Assembly: GCA_034411635.1 (NCBI GenBank)
Contig: DAOUML010000141.1
Coordinates: 1-37,562, forward strand
Direction: 5' to 3'
Length of the DNA stretch: 37,562 nt
Source of the DNA: UBA8950 sp034411635
GTDB lineage: Bacteria > Chloroflexota > Anaerolineae > Anaerolineales > Villigracilaceae
A model generated the notes under the pieces. That model saw only the letters and a program-made list of their open reading frames with translations. It made no database searches and had not been told where the DNA came from. Positions 15,147 through 22,333 of the stretch are shown here, piece by piece. The translations under genes and the position numbers were made by a program. Position 1 is the first letter of the stretch. Every line of letters begins with the position of its first letter.

Positions 15147-16202
15147 ATGAGTTCAGAGTTTATCATCCGCATGGTCGGAATGTTTGTCTGTTTTTTAATG
15201 GGGGGCTATTGGGGGTATTGGTTCGCTGACCAAAATGGATTGGAGATAATCAGTTATGGCCTGGGATATTCGATGGTTGGCGCGTTATTTGGCCTGGTGA
15301 TGACCCCCTGGTTAACCACCCGTCCGATTCGCGCCATTCGCGCCCTACTCAATCGGGTTTCTGCCGAATCGCTTTTTTCGGGGATGATTGGGCTGGTCTT
15401 TGGGCTGGTGGTGGCGGCTTTGCTGACCTTCCCGCTTTCCATGCTGCCTTCGCCGTTTCGGGATGTTTTGCCTTTTTTTGCAGTTTTGCTCTTTAGTTAT
15501 TTTGGGGTTGCCATTTTTGTCATGCGCCAAAATGACATGCTCAATGTTTGGGGATCGATTTCGGGGCGTAGTGGCGAGAGCGCTGCTACAGGCGGTTGGA
15601 CCGCGCCCTCGCGCACAATTTTGCTGGATACCAGCGTCATCATCGATGGGCGCGTGGCCGATATTGCCAAAACCGGCTTCCTGCCAGGTACTTTGCTCAT
15701 CCCGCGCTTTGTGCTAAACGAATTGCAATATATTGCTGATTCTGCCGATGCGCTGCGCCGTCAGCGCGGGCGGCGGGGCATGGAAGTCATTTCAGAATTG
15801 CAAAAAACTTCTGCCGTAACCGTGCGCCTCAGCGATGTGGATGTGGAAGGCGTGCGCGAGGTGGATGATAAACTGGTCATCCTGGCCCGCCAGATGAAAT
15901 GCCCAATTCTGACCAACGATTACAACCTGAACCGGGTGGCGGAATTGCAGGGAGTAATTATCCTGAACATTAATGAGCTGGCAAACTCTGTCAAATCGGT
16001 GGTTTTGCCGGGTGAAACCTTTAATATTCAAGTGATTCAAGAAGGCAAGGAATCGAGTCAGGGCGTTGGTTACATGGAGGATGGCACCATGGTTGTCGTT
16101 GAGAGCGGCAGCAAGTTTATGGGCGAACACAAAAAAGTGACTGTGACCAAAGTGCTGCAAACCGCCGCCGGGCGGATGATTTTCGCCAGGCCGGAAGAGT
16201 AA
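15147..16202 (+). CDS. Membrane-anchored PIN and TRAM domain protein (YacL-like)
   Basis: This 351-residue protein has four hydrophobic segments at the N-terminus (about 5-22, 30-50, 75-95 and 105-125). A PIN nuclease-like domain (about 158-290) begins LLDTSVIIDGRVADI, with acidic residues in DTS and DG and a later LTNDYNLNRVA. A C-terminal TRAM domain (about 288-345) contains GVGYMEDGTMVVVE, a putative RNA-binding beta-barrel. This architecture matches the YacL family of Gram-positive and related bacteria. PIN domains are ribonucleases in many families, but the activity of YacL-type proteins is not settled. It has its own promoter and a clear Shine-Dalgarno sequence and is not in an operon. 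Confidence 0.92.
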   Translation: MSSEFIIRMVGMFVCFLMGGYWGYWFADQNGLEIISYGLGYSMVGALFGLVMTPWLTTRPIRAIRALLNRVSAESLFSGMIGLVFGLVVAALLTFPLSMLPSPFRDVLPFFAVLLFSYFGVAIFVMRQNDMLNVWGSISGRSGESAATGGWTAPSRTILLDTSVIIDGRVADIAKTGFLPGTLLIPRFVLNELQYIADSADALRRQRGRRGMEVISELQKTSAVTVRLSDVDVEGVREVDDKLVILARQMKCPILTNDYNLNRVAELQGVIILNINELANSVKSVVLPGETFNIQVIQEGKESSQGVGYMEDGTMVVVESGSKFMGEHKKVTVTKVLQTAAGRMIFARPEE

Positions 16203-16390
16203 TTACCGCAAGAAAGCAAAAGGCAAGGAATTTACCACGACCCCACAAAATACGCGTTGCGCAAGGCAACGACGGAACACGACGCAAGAGCATTTAAGAT
16301 TTTCCGCCTGGCCTGTGTTCTTTACAGGGTTGTGCCCCGTTGTCGCCGTCGTGGTTAAAGGTTTTCTTTTCCGGCTTGTCCGGGTTAGGA
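16203..16390. other. Convergent intergenic region with an imperfect inverted repeat
   Basis: This 188-bp gap lies between two convergent genes. TTTACCACGAC (16231-16241) is inverted near 16348-16359 (GTCGTGGTTAAA, one extra base), and ACGAC/ACACG units recur between them. No T-rich terminator follows either arm. It resembles the iterated spacer repeats seen elsewhere in the window. Confidence 0.4.
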
Positions 16391-17245
16391 TTACCAATCG
16401 TTATCTCGTTCGTACCCCAGGCGCACCAGCAAATCTCCGGCAGTTTCCTTAAAAAGCGACTTGTGCTCGTCCTTGAAATATTTGGCCCATTCGCCGGTTT
16501 TGCCAGAGCGAAAGGTTTTTGATTTCTTGGGCTGGATGGTTTGAAGCAAAATCCGAATCGATTCTTCACGCGGAGTCGGGATGAGGTAGCCGGTCTTCTC
16601 AACTTCGTCGAGCATGGCATTCAGCACTTTTTCACGCTGGTTGAGCAAGTCTTCAAAGCGGATGCACATCACCGATGGCTGCTCCAGCCAGGCAAACACG
16701 CCCTGATAGCGCTGAAGCACATCGACCATGAACATGCCCTCGAAGTCGATGCCAGTGATGGCAACTTTCAGCCGCTCGTCGAAATCGGTCAGGGACTGGT
16801 AATACTCGTGCATTCCGTGGCCTTCGTGCATATCGGTGGCATAGAAAACGTGCGAGATGAGCATATCACGCGGATCGCGATAGATGAAGTAGTTGACCCG
16901 CCCCGGCTGGCAAAGCACCGAGACATTGCGCGGACTGGCGTCGACATAGCCCCAGCCAATCACCCCGCGCGGAATCCGCTCAAGGTGGACAAGCGTCTCC
17001 TGCTCGCTGAACCGTCCACCGCCGGCCCTAACCGTCCGCACCGGCTCGGTGGCGACGTAGGCATACGGCATAATCTGGCAGAAACCGGCCAAAATCTGGG
17101 TCAGCAAATGCGAACCGCTTTTGGGTTTGGCATTGCCAAAAATCGGCGGCGCATCGCCAAACGAAAGCCGCTTCCAGCGCAGAACAGCCTGGGTATATTT
17201 GTAAATCGGGCGGATGGTGCGGTAAAGGGGCTGGGGAACAGGCAT
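16391..17245 (-). CDS. PAPS-dependent sulfotransferase
   Basis: The protein has 284 residues. Sulfotransferases move sulfate from PAPS to sugars, lipids or other acceptors. The 5'-phosphosulfate loop is PKSGSHLL (41-48), the 3'-phosphate motif is YRDPRDMLISH (122-132), and the C-terminal FRSGKTGEWAKYF (245-257) corresponds to the conserved K-x-G-x-x-G-x-W PAPS-binding segment. There is no signal peptide, so it acts in the cytoplasm, probably on a nucleotide- or lipid-linked glycan. It is last in a minus-strand group after neuB and neuA, and PAPS synthase is encoded at 22334-24058. The ATG follows directly after an iterated repeat and has no Shine-Dalgarno sequence. The acceptor is unknown. 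Confidence 0.9.
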   Translation of the reverse strand: MPVPQPLYRTIRPIYKYTQAVLRWKRLSFGDAPPIFGNAKPKSGSHLLTQILAGFCQIMPYAYVATEPVRTVRAGGGRFSEQETLVHLERIPRGVIGWGYVDASPRNVSVLCQPGRVNYFIYRDPRDMLISHVFYATDMHEGHGMHEYYQSLTDFDERLKVAITGIDFEGMFMVDVLQRYQGVFAWLEQPSVMCIRFEDLLNQREKVLNAMLDEVEKTGYLIPTPREESIRILLQTIQPKKSKTFRSGKTGEWAKYFKDEHKSLFKETAGDLLVRLGYERDNDW

Positions 17246-17250
17246 AATCG

Positions 17251-17330
17251 GTAATTGGTAATTAGTGATTGGTAATTGGTAAATAGCGCATGAACAGTTG
17301 CGGCTGACTATTTACCAATTACCATTTACT
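17251..17330. repeat. Iterated GGTAATT repeats forming a 23-bp inverted repeat
   Basis: GGTAATT-type units run from 17250. The arm 17264-17286 is inverted at 17308-17330 with two mismatches, and its inner 16 bp (17271-17286 / 17308-17323) are perfect. The loop is 21 bases. The hairpin lies between the neuB stop and the sulfotransferase ATG, and the tract reaches to within 4 bases of that ATG. Confidence 0.75.
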
Positions 17331-17337
17331 ATTTTTA

Positions 17338-18222
17338 CTACTCGCTCACCCGCACCCGCCGCAGTTTCTTCAACGACGACATCTCACTCTCGTAAACTTT
17401 CTTGACGCCGTCGCCCATGGCCTGCTCGGTCACGCGAATGTATTTGACCAGTTTCTCGAATCCGCCCGGTTCCACCGAAGCGGCCTGGTCGCTGCCCCAC
17501 ATCGCCCGGTCAAGGGTAAAGTGACGTTCCACCGAGCAAGCACCCAGGGCCACCGCCACCGCCGAAGGGACGAGTCCGACCTCGTGGCCGGAGTAGCCAA
17601 TCGGCGTATTCGGGAACTCAGCCCGCAAGGTTTCAATCATGCGCAGGTTGAGTTCGTCCGGGTCGCAGGGGTAGGCGCTGGTGGTGTGCATAATCAGCAA
17701 ATTGTCCAGCCCAACCGCCTCAATGCCGTGATGAATCTCGTCCATGGTGGACATGCCCGTCGAGACGATGATCGGCTTGCCCGTTTTGCGCACATGCTTC
17801 AGCAGGTTATGGTCAGTCAGTGAAGCGGAGGGGATTTTATAAGCCGGGGTCTCGAACTGCTCCATAAAATCAACCGACTGCTCATCCCAAACCGAAACCA
17901 GCCAATCGACGCCCAACTCACGCGCCAGCGTGTCGATTTCGGTGTAGGCTTCCTTGTCGAACTCGACCTTGTAGCGGTAATCGAGATACGAGATATAACC
18001 CCAGGGCGTCTCGCGCATCTGTTTTTGCTGTTCGGGAGGAGTGCAGACTTCGGGCGTGCGCTTCTGGAACTTGACCGCGTCCGCGCCAGCGTGGGCTGCG
18101 GCCCGCACCATCTGTTTGGCAATTTCCAAATCGCCGTTGTGGTTAATCCCAATTTCGGCAATCACATACGCAGGATGTCCATCACCGACCAATTTGTTAC
18201 CGAGTTTTATTTCTCTAGCCAT
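17338..18222 (-). CDS. neuB: NeuB-family nonulosonate synthase lacking the SAF domain
   Basis: The family condenses phosphoenolpyruvate with a hexosamine (such as ManNAc) to make sialic acid or related nonulosonic acids. The TIM barrel is complete: AEIGINHNGD (22-31), VKFQKR (50-55), a SVWDEQSVDF strand, VSTGMST, GYSGHEVG and ERHFTLDR. The protein is 294 residues, about 50 shorter than usual. It stops at KKLRRVRVSE, where the C-terminal SAF (antifreeze-like) domain normally begins, and the DNA after the TAG TAA stops is repeat sequence. In classical NeuB this domain covers the active site of the partner subunit. A Shine-Dalgarno AAGGA precedes the ATG. The exact sugar product is unknown. Confidence 0.88.
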   Translation of the reverse strand: MAREIKLGNKLVGDGHPAYVIAEIGINHNGDLEIAKQMVRAAAHAGADAVKFQKRTPEVCTPPEQQKQMRETPWGYISYLDYRYKVEFDKEAYTEIDTLARELGVDWLVSVWDEQSVDFMEQFETPAYKIPSASLTDHNLLKHVRKTGKPIIVSTGMSTMDEIHHGIEAVGLDNLLIMHTTSAYPCDPDELNLRMIETLRAEFPNTPIGYSGHEVGLVPSAVAVALGACSVERHFTLDRAMWGSDQAASVEPGGFEKLVKYIRVTEQAMGDGVKKVYESEMSSLKKLRRVRVSE

Positions 18223-18257
18223 TTTTTATCCTTATTTAGAAATTAATACTTGCAGAA

Positions 18258-18290
18258 GTGTTGCGTGTTGCGTCACTCACCACGCAACAC
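18258..18290. repeat. 10-bp inverted repeat between neuA and neuB
   Basis: GTGTTGCGTG (18258-18267) is perfectly inverted at 18281-18290, with a 13-base loop. It lies in the 80-bp gap between the neuA stop and the neuB Shine-Dalgarno sequence. There is no T-run, so it is more likely an mRNA stem (stability or processing) or a repeat than a terminator. Confidence 0.55.
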
Positions 18291-18302
18291 TATACATAAA
18301 GA

Positions 18303-19520
18303 TTATCTCGCCAATATCAAATCACAAACTTCCCTCACCGCCCCATGCCCACCACGCTTTTGGGTCACATAATCCGCCGCGCGGAGCACTTCCGGCAGGG
18401 CATCGGCCACCGCCACCGCCCAACCGGCCACCTCGAAACAGGGCAGGTCGTTAATATCATTGCCAACATAGACCACATTGGCCGGGTCAATCTTGCGCTC
18501 AGCCAACAATTTTGCCAACACCTCGGCCTTATCGTCCAGTCCAATTCCCTGAAGGGCCTCCACGCGCATCTTCTTCGCCCGCGCCGAAACCACCGGGTTG
18601 ACTTCCGACGACAAAATTACCACCGGAATTCCCGCCTCGCGCATTTTCGACATAATCAGGCTGTCGCTGCGGTTGGCGGCCACCATCTCGCGGCCCTCCT
18701 CGCTGACCCACACGCGGTTATCCGTCACCACGCCGTCAAAATCGAGCACCAGCAGTTCGACGCGTTCCGGCAGCGGACGGCGCGCGCGTCCCGGCGTAAC
18801 CATCGTCAACCCGCCGAAGGCCACCAGCCACTCAGCCCGCACCCAATCGCGCAGGTTGTCCAAATCGACCGTAAAGTCCGGGTCGATCAAAATCGGGTAA
18901 ATATTTTTGCCGCTCATCGAGCCGTTCAATATCACAGACGCGCGAATCGCATCGATATGTCCCGTTTGCCAATGGATATCGGGAAGAATCTGACGGGGGG
19001 CATTATACGGTTCTTCGATTCCATCTACTGCAAGCAGATTCCTCATCGGCCCATTCCGACCCTCAGCCAGACGCCACATTTTATGCGGGTTTTGCCCGGC
19101 TGGAACGACTCCCCGCACCGAGTCGGCATCAGCGTTCTGGAGCAGGATTCGCACCGCATCATCCACCAACCCGACCGGCCGAATCGGCGACGTGGGCCGC
19201 AACTGCACGACGACATCAGGCCGATAATTCTCGTTCTCCGCCAGCCATTCGAGCGCATGGACAAAGACCGGCAAATCAGTCGTCTTGTCCTCGGCAAACT
19301 CCGCCGGGCGCAGGAAAGGCGTCTCCGCGCCCCAGGCACGGGCAACGGCGGCAATCTCCTCGTCGTCGGTGCTGACGATGACGCGTGTCACCAGTTCAGA
19401 CTGCTTCGCCGCTGCAATGCTCCAGGCAATCAGCGGATAGCCCGAAAAATCACGAATATTCTTGCGCGGAATTCCCTTCGACCCGCCGCGCGCGGGGATG
19501 AGTGCTAAGACTTCAGTCAT
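18303..19520 (-). CDS. neuA: CMP-sialate (acylneuraminate) cytidylyltransferase fused to a KdsC-like HAD phosphatase
   Basis: The protein has 405 residues in two domains. Residues 1-232 are a CMP-nonulosonate synthetase: IPARGGSKGIPRKN (8-21) binds CTP, and QLRPTSPIR (106-114) and QTGHIDA (185-191) are typical. Residues 252-405 are a C0-type HAD phosphatase of the KdsC family: DFDGVVTDNR (Asp260, Asp262), Ser304, Lys331, GNDINDLP (Asp355, Asp358) and RGGHGAVREV. All HAD catalytic residues are kept, so it may dephosphorylate a nonulosonate 9-phosphate before activation. The same order is found in vertebrate CMAS. The ATG lies right after an iterated repeat and has no Shine-Dalgarno sequence. 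The specific sugar (sialic, legionaminic or KDN-like) is unknown. Confidence 0.92.
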   Translation of the reverse strand: MTEVLALIPARGGSKGIPRKNIRDFSGYPLIAWSIAAAKQSELVTRVIVSTDDEEIAAVARAWGAETPFLRPAEFAEDKTTDLPVFVHALEWLAENENYRPDVVVQLRPTSPIRPVGLVDDAVRILLQNADADSVRGVVPAGQNPHKMWRLAEGRNGPMRNLLAVDGIEEPYNAPRQILPDIHWQTGHIDAIRASVILNGSMSGKNIYPILIDPDFTVDLDNLRDWVRAEWLVAFGGLTMVTPGRARRPLPERVELLVLDFDGVVTDNRVWVSEEGREMVAANRSDSLIMSKMREAGIPVVILSSEVNPVVSARAKKMRVEALQGIGLDDKAEVLAKLLAERKIDPANVVYVGNDINDLPCFEVAGWAVAVADALPEVLRAADYVTQKRGGHGAVREVCDLILAR

Positions 19521-19593
19521 TCGTTACTCGTTATTCGAAATTCGTTACGCGATACTCGAAATCCGTTACCGAATTCTCGAATATCGAATATCG
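19521..19593. repeat. Iterated TCGAATA/TCGTTAC tract before neuA
   Basis: The whole spacer between the SDR stop and the neuA ATG consists of 7-9 base units such as TTCGTTACTCG, TATTCGAAATTCG and TCGAATATCGAATA. Many units are self-complementary around TTCGAA or TCGA. There is no Shine-Dalgarno sequence or promoter-like box in it. A closely similar tract lies at 26931-27018. Confidence 0.75.
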
Positions 19594-19597
19594 TTTT

Positions 19598-20431
19598 TTA
19601 CCACGCCGTCCAGCCGCCATCCACAACCACGTTATTTCCGGTCATGTAGGATGAAGCGTCAGAAGCGAGAAACAATAAAGCGCCGTTCATTTCATCAATG
19701 TTTGCCATGCGGCCCAAAATCGTTTTGGCGGCATAGTTTTTGGCGAACAGTTCATCGTGATTGTTATACACCCCGCCCGGCGTAAGCATATTAACGCGGA
19801 TTTCGGTTTCCATGTAATAAGCGGCCAGGTACTTGGTAAAACCGACAATCCCGGCTTTGGTGACGGTGTAGTAAACCGGCTTGAACGCAGGCTGGGAGCC
19901 ATCCGCCTTGCGGTAAATGCGCTGGTCGGGGCCGTTCAGCCCGTAGGTCGAGCAGATGTTGATGATACTGCCCTTCTTGCCCTGCGCCACCATTTGCTTT
20001 GCCACCGCCTGGGTGACGAGGAACGTGCCCGTCAGATTGACGTTCAGAGCGGCGTTCCACTGGTCGAGTGGGTACTCCTCGAACTTGCCCGGCGCAATGC
20101 CTTTGTTTACAGCGTCCGGGTCAAATTTTGGATCGAGCGCAGCGCTGTTGACGAGAATATCCACCCGCCCGAACGCCGCGACGACTTTCTCGACCATCGC
20201 GCTAACCGCTTCCGGGTTGGTGATGTCGGTTGCAACGCTCAGGGCTTTATAGCCAGCCCCGGCCAGGTCGGCGGCGACAGCGGCGCACTTCTCAGCGTTG
20301 AGATCGACTACCGCAACGGCAGCCCCAGCCTCGGCCAGCGTGCGGCAGAATTCCACCCCGAGCAGGCCAATCCCACCGGTGACAATCGCCACGCGGCCGG
20401 TCAAATCGAATTTTTCTTGAATTTTGGGCAT
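19598..20431 (-). CDS. Short-chain dehydrogenase/reductase (PtmA-like)
   Basis: This 277-residue classical SDR has the NAD(P) motif TGGIGLLG (18-25), Asp43 after the second strand (suggesting NAD preference), an NSAA version of the NNAG motif (95-98), Ser161, and the Y-x-x-x-K pair Tyr188/Lys192. It lies immediately upstream of neuA and neuB. SDRs of this kind (PtmA) accompany CMP-legionaminate genes in flagellin glycosylation clusters of other bacteria, so a role in the nonulosonate pathway is a reasonable inference. The Shine-Dalgarno AGGAG (20438-20442) touches the arm of a long palindrome. The reaction is not known. Confidence 0.87.
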   Translation of the reverse strand: MPKIQEKFDLTGRVAIVTGGIGLLGVEFCRTLAEAGAAVAVVDLNAEKCAAVAADLAGAGYKALSVATDITNPEAVSAMVEKVVAAFGRVDILVNSAALDPKFDPDAVNKGIAPGKFEEYPLDQWNAALNVNLTGTFLVTQAVAKQMVAQGKKGSIINICSTYGLNGPDQRIYRKADGSQPAFKPVYYTVTKAGIVGFTKYLAAYYMETEIRVNMLTPGGVYNNHDELFAKNYAAKTILGRMANIDEMNGALLFLASDASSYMTGNNVVVDGGWTAW

Positions 20432-20441
20432 AAATGTCTCC

Positions 20442-20472
20442 TGTAGGGGCGCAGCATTGCTGCGCCCCTACA
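20442..20472. repeat. 15-bp perfect inverted repeat abutting the SDR ribosome-binding site
   Basis: TGTAGGGGCGCAGCA (20442-20456) is perfectly inverted at 20458-20472 around a single base. On the minus strand the hairpin ends exactly where the SDR Shine-Dalgarno sequence begins. GTAGGGGCG palindromes are common dispersed repeats in several phyla, so this may be a REP-like unit. Confidence 0.8.
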
Positions 20473-20478
20473 ACACGA

Positions 20479-22233
20479 TCATGGTATTCCATACAGCACA
20501 TGCCCTTGCGCCTTAACAAGCAAGGTCAGGCCGTCGAATTGTAACGCGATTTCGTCACCAAACGCATCTTCGATTCCAGATGTATCAAATAATACCAAAA
20601 CAGCCCGCCCGGCCAGCAACTCTGCGCGCATTTCGGCCAACGAACGCTCATAATTTTCTCGCGGCTGCCGGCTGGTCGGGTTGACGGGCGTTGGAATAAC
20701 GCGGCTGGCGCGCCCGGTGACATGGTAAATGGCCGGGGGTGAATTGGTGTAAATTGCCATCTCTGGCGGCAACTCTTTGATGATTTGTAAAACTTCGGCC
20801 TGCCGCCAACGCCAGGAAGCATAGCCCAGGCCGTCAATTTCGCGCAGTTCGGTGATGGATTGTTGAAAGTTGAAGGTTGAAAGCGCGAGGATGAGTAAGG
20901 AAACGATTAAAACCAGTACACGGATTTCACGGAAAACACGGAAAAACACGGGGCTTTCCTTTGTGACCTCCCTGGCACCGCCCGCCACACTTGCACCGCA
21001 CTGCGTTTGGTGCAGCGCAGGTGGGGCAGGTGTCGTGTCCTTTGTGTTTAAGGTTTGTAAAAAATAAACCAGCAAAATCATCCACGAGACATACAACGGC
21101 GAAAGGATGCGGTGCTGGAATTTGGTGCTGGCATCGAAGAAACTCATCGAGAAGAGCACCGCGCCCAGGTAACCGAAAACATACAGGGCGGTGGTAAATG
21201 TCAGCGAATTAACCGTTGCGCCAGTGAAAAATGAGCGATACGCCTGATATGCCAGCCAGATGAACAAAACCAGACCAGTCGTTATCAGGAAAGCGCTCAG
21301 CGCGCCCGACCTGAACAACCATTCCTGCATACCCTGCACAGGGATCAAGAAATCAGCCACATTCCACAACCCCGTGCGCACATTGGCGATTTGAATTGGA
21401 TTGTACTGGATGACACGGTTGGTCGCCGAATCGGCTACCAGGCTGTTGCGAATAAACCAGGCCGCAATCGGCGGGACGACCCCGGACAGGAAAAAGGCAA
21501 TTTTGATGAAACGGGAGCGCCAATCGGGTTGAAAAATAAAAATGGCAACGAGAAATGTGGCAATCAGCGCCAGGGCAGAGTAACGGGTGAGGAAAGCCAG
21601 GGCGGTCAGGAGGCCGGTGAGCAGTAACCAGTGGTCAGTTTTCAATTTCCAGCCCTGAGCGGGGTGATAACGCAGTCGAAGGGCGGCGGTATTCGGTTCG
21701 TTGTTCTTTTGCGCAGATTGATTTTCGAAAGCAATGGAAAAGGTCAGGAAGGAGGCCAGGGAAAGGAAGAGGAAAAGCGGTTCGCTCAAGACCTGGGCAT
21801 GGATTTGCAGGAATTGGGCATTTGTGGCAAATAGCAGGGCCAGAACAATTCCGGCAAGCCTCGATTGGGTCATCCGATACCCCAGCAGACCGATCAAGCC
21901 GGTGCTGGCGGCAAAGAGCAGGATATGCAGCAGGCGCGCGCCGCGATAGGGATCGAGGCCGAGGAGTCCGATTCCGCTCAGGGTCAGCGATAAAAGCGGT
22001 GGGTAGTGGGTAATCGCTTCGAGTTCGCTATCCAGCCAGATGTCACTGTATCCGCTTCCAGTCAGGAGCGAGCGCGCCCCACCGATATAAGCGGCGGAAT
22101 CATTCGTCAGCCCAAGTCCGGCGGGGGTGGCGTACCAAAGCCCAAGTCCGGCGGCGAGGGAGATGATGAGAAGTAATGAGAAATAAGGGATACGGGACAA
22201 AGGGTTTACAGTCCGCTTTAGCGGGCTTTGCAT
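20479..22233 (-). CDS. GT39-like polytopic glycosyltransferase/mannosyltransferase
   Basis: The protein has about 584 residues and resembles ArnT/PMT-type enzymes, which move sugars from polyprenyl-phosphate donors to extracytoplasmic acceptors. The first loop has LTNDSAAYIGGARSLLTGSGYSD, with the acidic residue typical of the family, followed by HYPPLLSL and about 11-13 hydrophobic segments. The start is uncertain. The ATG at 22233 is the first after the intergenic hairpins; an in-frame ATG at 22377 would overlap the previous gene and translate a palindrome, so I reject it. No Shine-Dalgarno sequence is visible. Residues about 392-438 (CGASVAGGAREVTKESPVF and neighbours) look like repeat DNA absorbed in frame between membrane helices. 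Confidence 0.82.
   Translation of the reverse strand: MQSPLKRTVNPLSRIPYFSLLLIISLAAGLGLWYATPAGLGLTNDSAAYIGGARSLLTGSGYSDIWLDSELEAITHYPPLLSLTLSGIGLLGLDPYRGARLLHILLFAASTGLIGLLGYRMTQSRLAGIVLALLFATNAQFLQIHAQVLSEPLFLFLSLASFLTFSIAFENQSAQKNNEPNTAALRLRYHPAQGWKLKTDHWLLLTGLLTALAFLTRYSALALIATFLVAIFIFQPDWRSRFIKIAFFLSGVVPPIAAWFIRNSLVADSATNRVIQYNPIQIANVRTGLWNVADFLIPVQGMQEWLFRSGALSAFLITTGLVLFIWLAYQAYRSFFTGATVNSLTFTTALYVFGYLGAVLFSMSFFDASTKFQHRILSPLYVSWMILLVYFLQTLNTKDTTPAPPALHQTQCGASVAGGAREVTKESPVFFRVFREIRVLVLIVSLLILALSTFNFQQSITELREIDGLGYASWRWRQAEVLQIIKELPPEMAIYTNSPPAIYHVTGRASRVIPTPVNPTSRQPRENYERSLAEMRAELLAGRAVLVLFDTSGIEDAFGDEIALQFDGLTLLVKAQGHVLYGIP
20918..21055. repeat. Mosaic of dispersed repeats inside the glycosyltransferase gene
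   Basis: Bases 20918-20953 hold ACACGGAT, CACGGAAAA and ACACGGAAAAACACGG units like those at 53-87. Bases about 20975-21030 hold a GC-rich inverted-repeat block (CTGCG/CGCAG at 21001-21019 and GCACC/GGTGC around it). Bases 21033-21055 hold a TCCTTTGTG unit, also seen at 20957-20964. The whole is in frame. Confidence 0.6.
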
Positions 22234-22238
22234 GAATA

Positions 22239-22260
22239 GCCGGGGGATTAATCCCCCGGC
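22239..22260. repeat. 22-bp perfect palindrome upstream of the glycosyltransferase gene
   Basis: GCCGGGGGATT followed by its exact inverse forms a perfect palindrome 5 bases before the chosen glycosyltransferase ATG. A second stem, formed by AGTCCGC and GCGGGCT around 22210-22226, lies just inside the coding region. Both are typical of REP-like units. Confidence 0.75.
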
Positions 22261-22286
22261 GTTAGGGCAGGGAAGGTAAAAGCCAT

Positions 22287-22326
22287 AAAACGGTCCACTC
22301 GTCCTCGTTAAGGCAGCGAGCGGACC
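22287..22326 (-). terminator. Rho-independent terminator of sat-apsK
   Basis: On the minus strand GGTCCGCTCG (22326-22317) pairs fully with CGAGTGGACC (22301-22292), with one G-U pair and a 15-base loop. GTTTTATGGCTTTT follows. The stem begins 8 bases after the stop codon. The T-run is interrupted, so termination may be partial. Confidence 0.65.
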
Positions 22327-22333
22327 GGAGATC

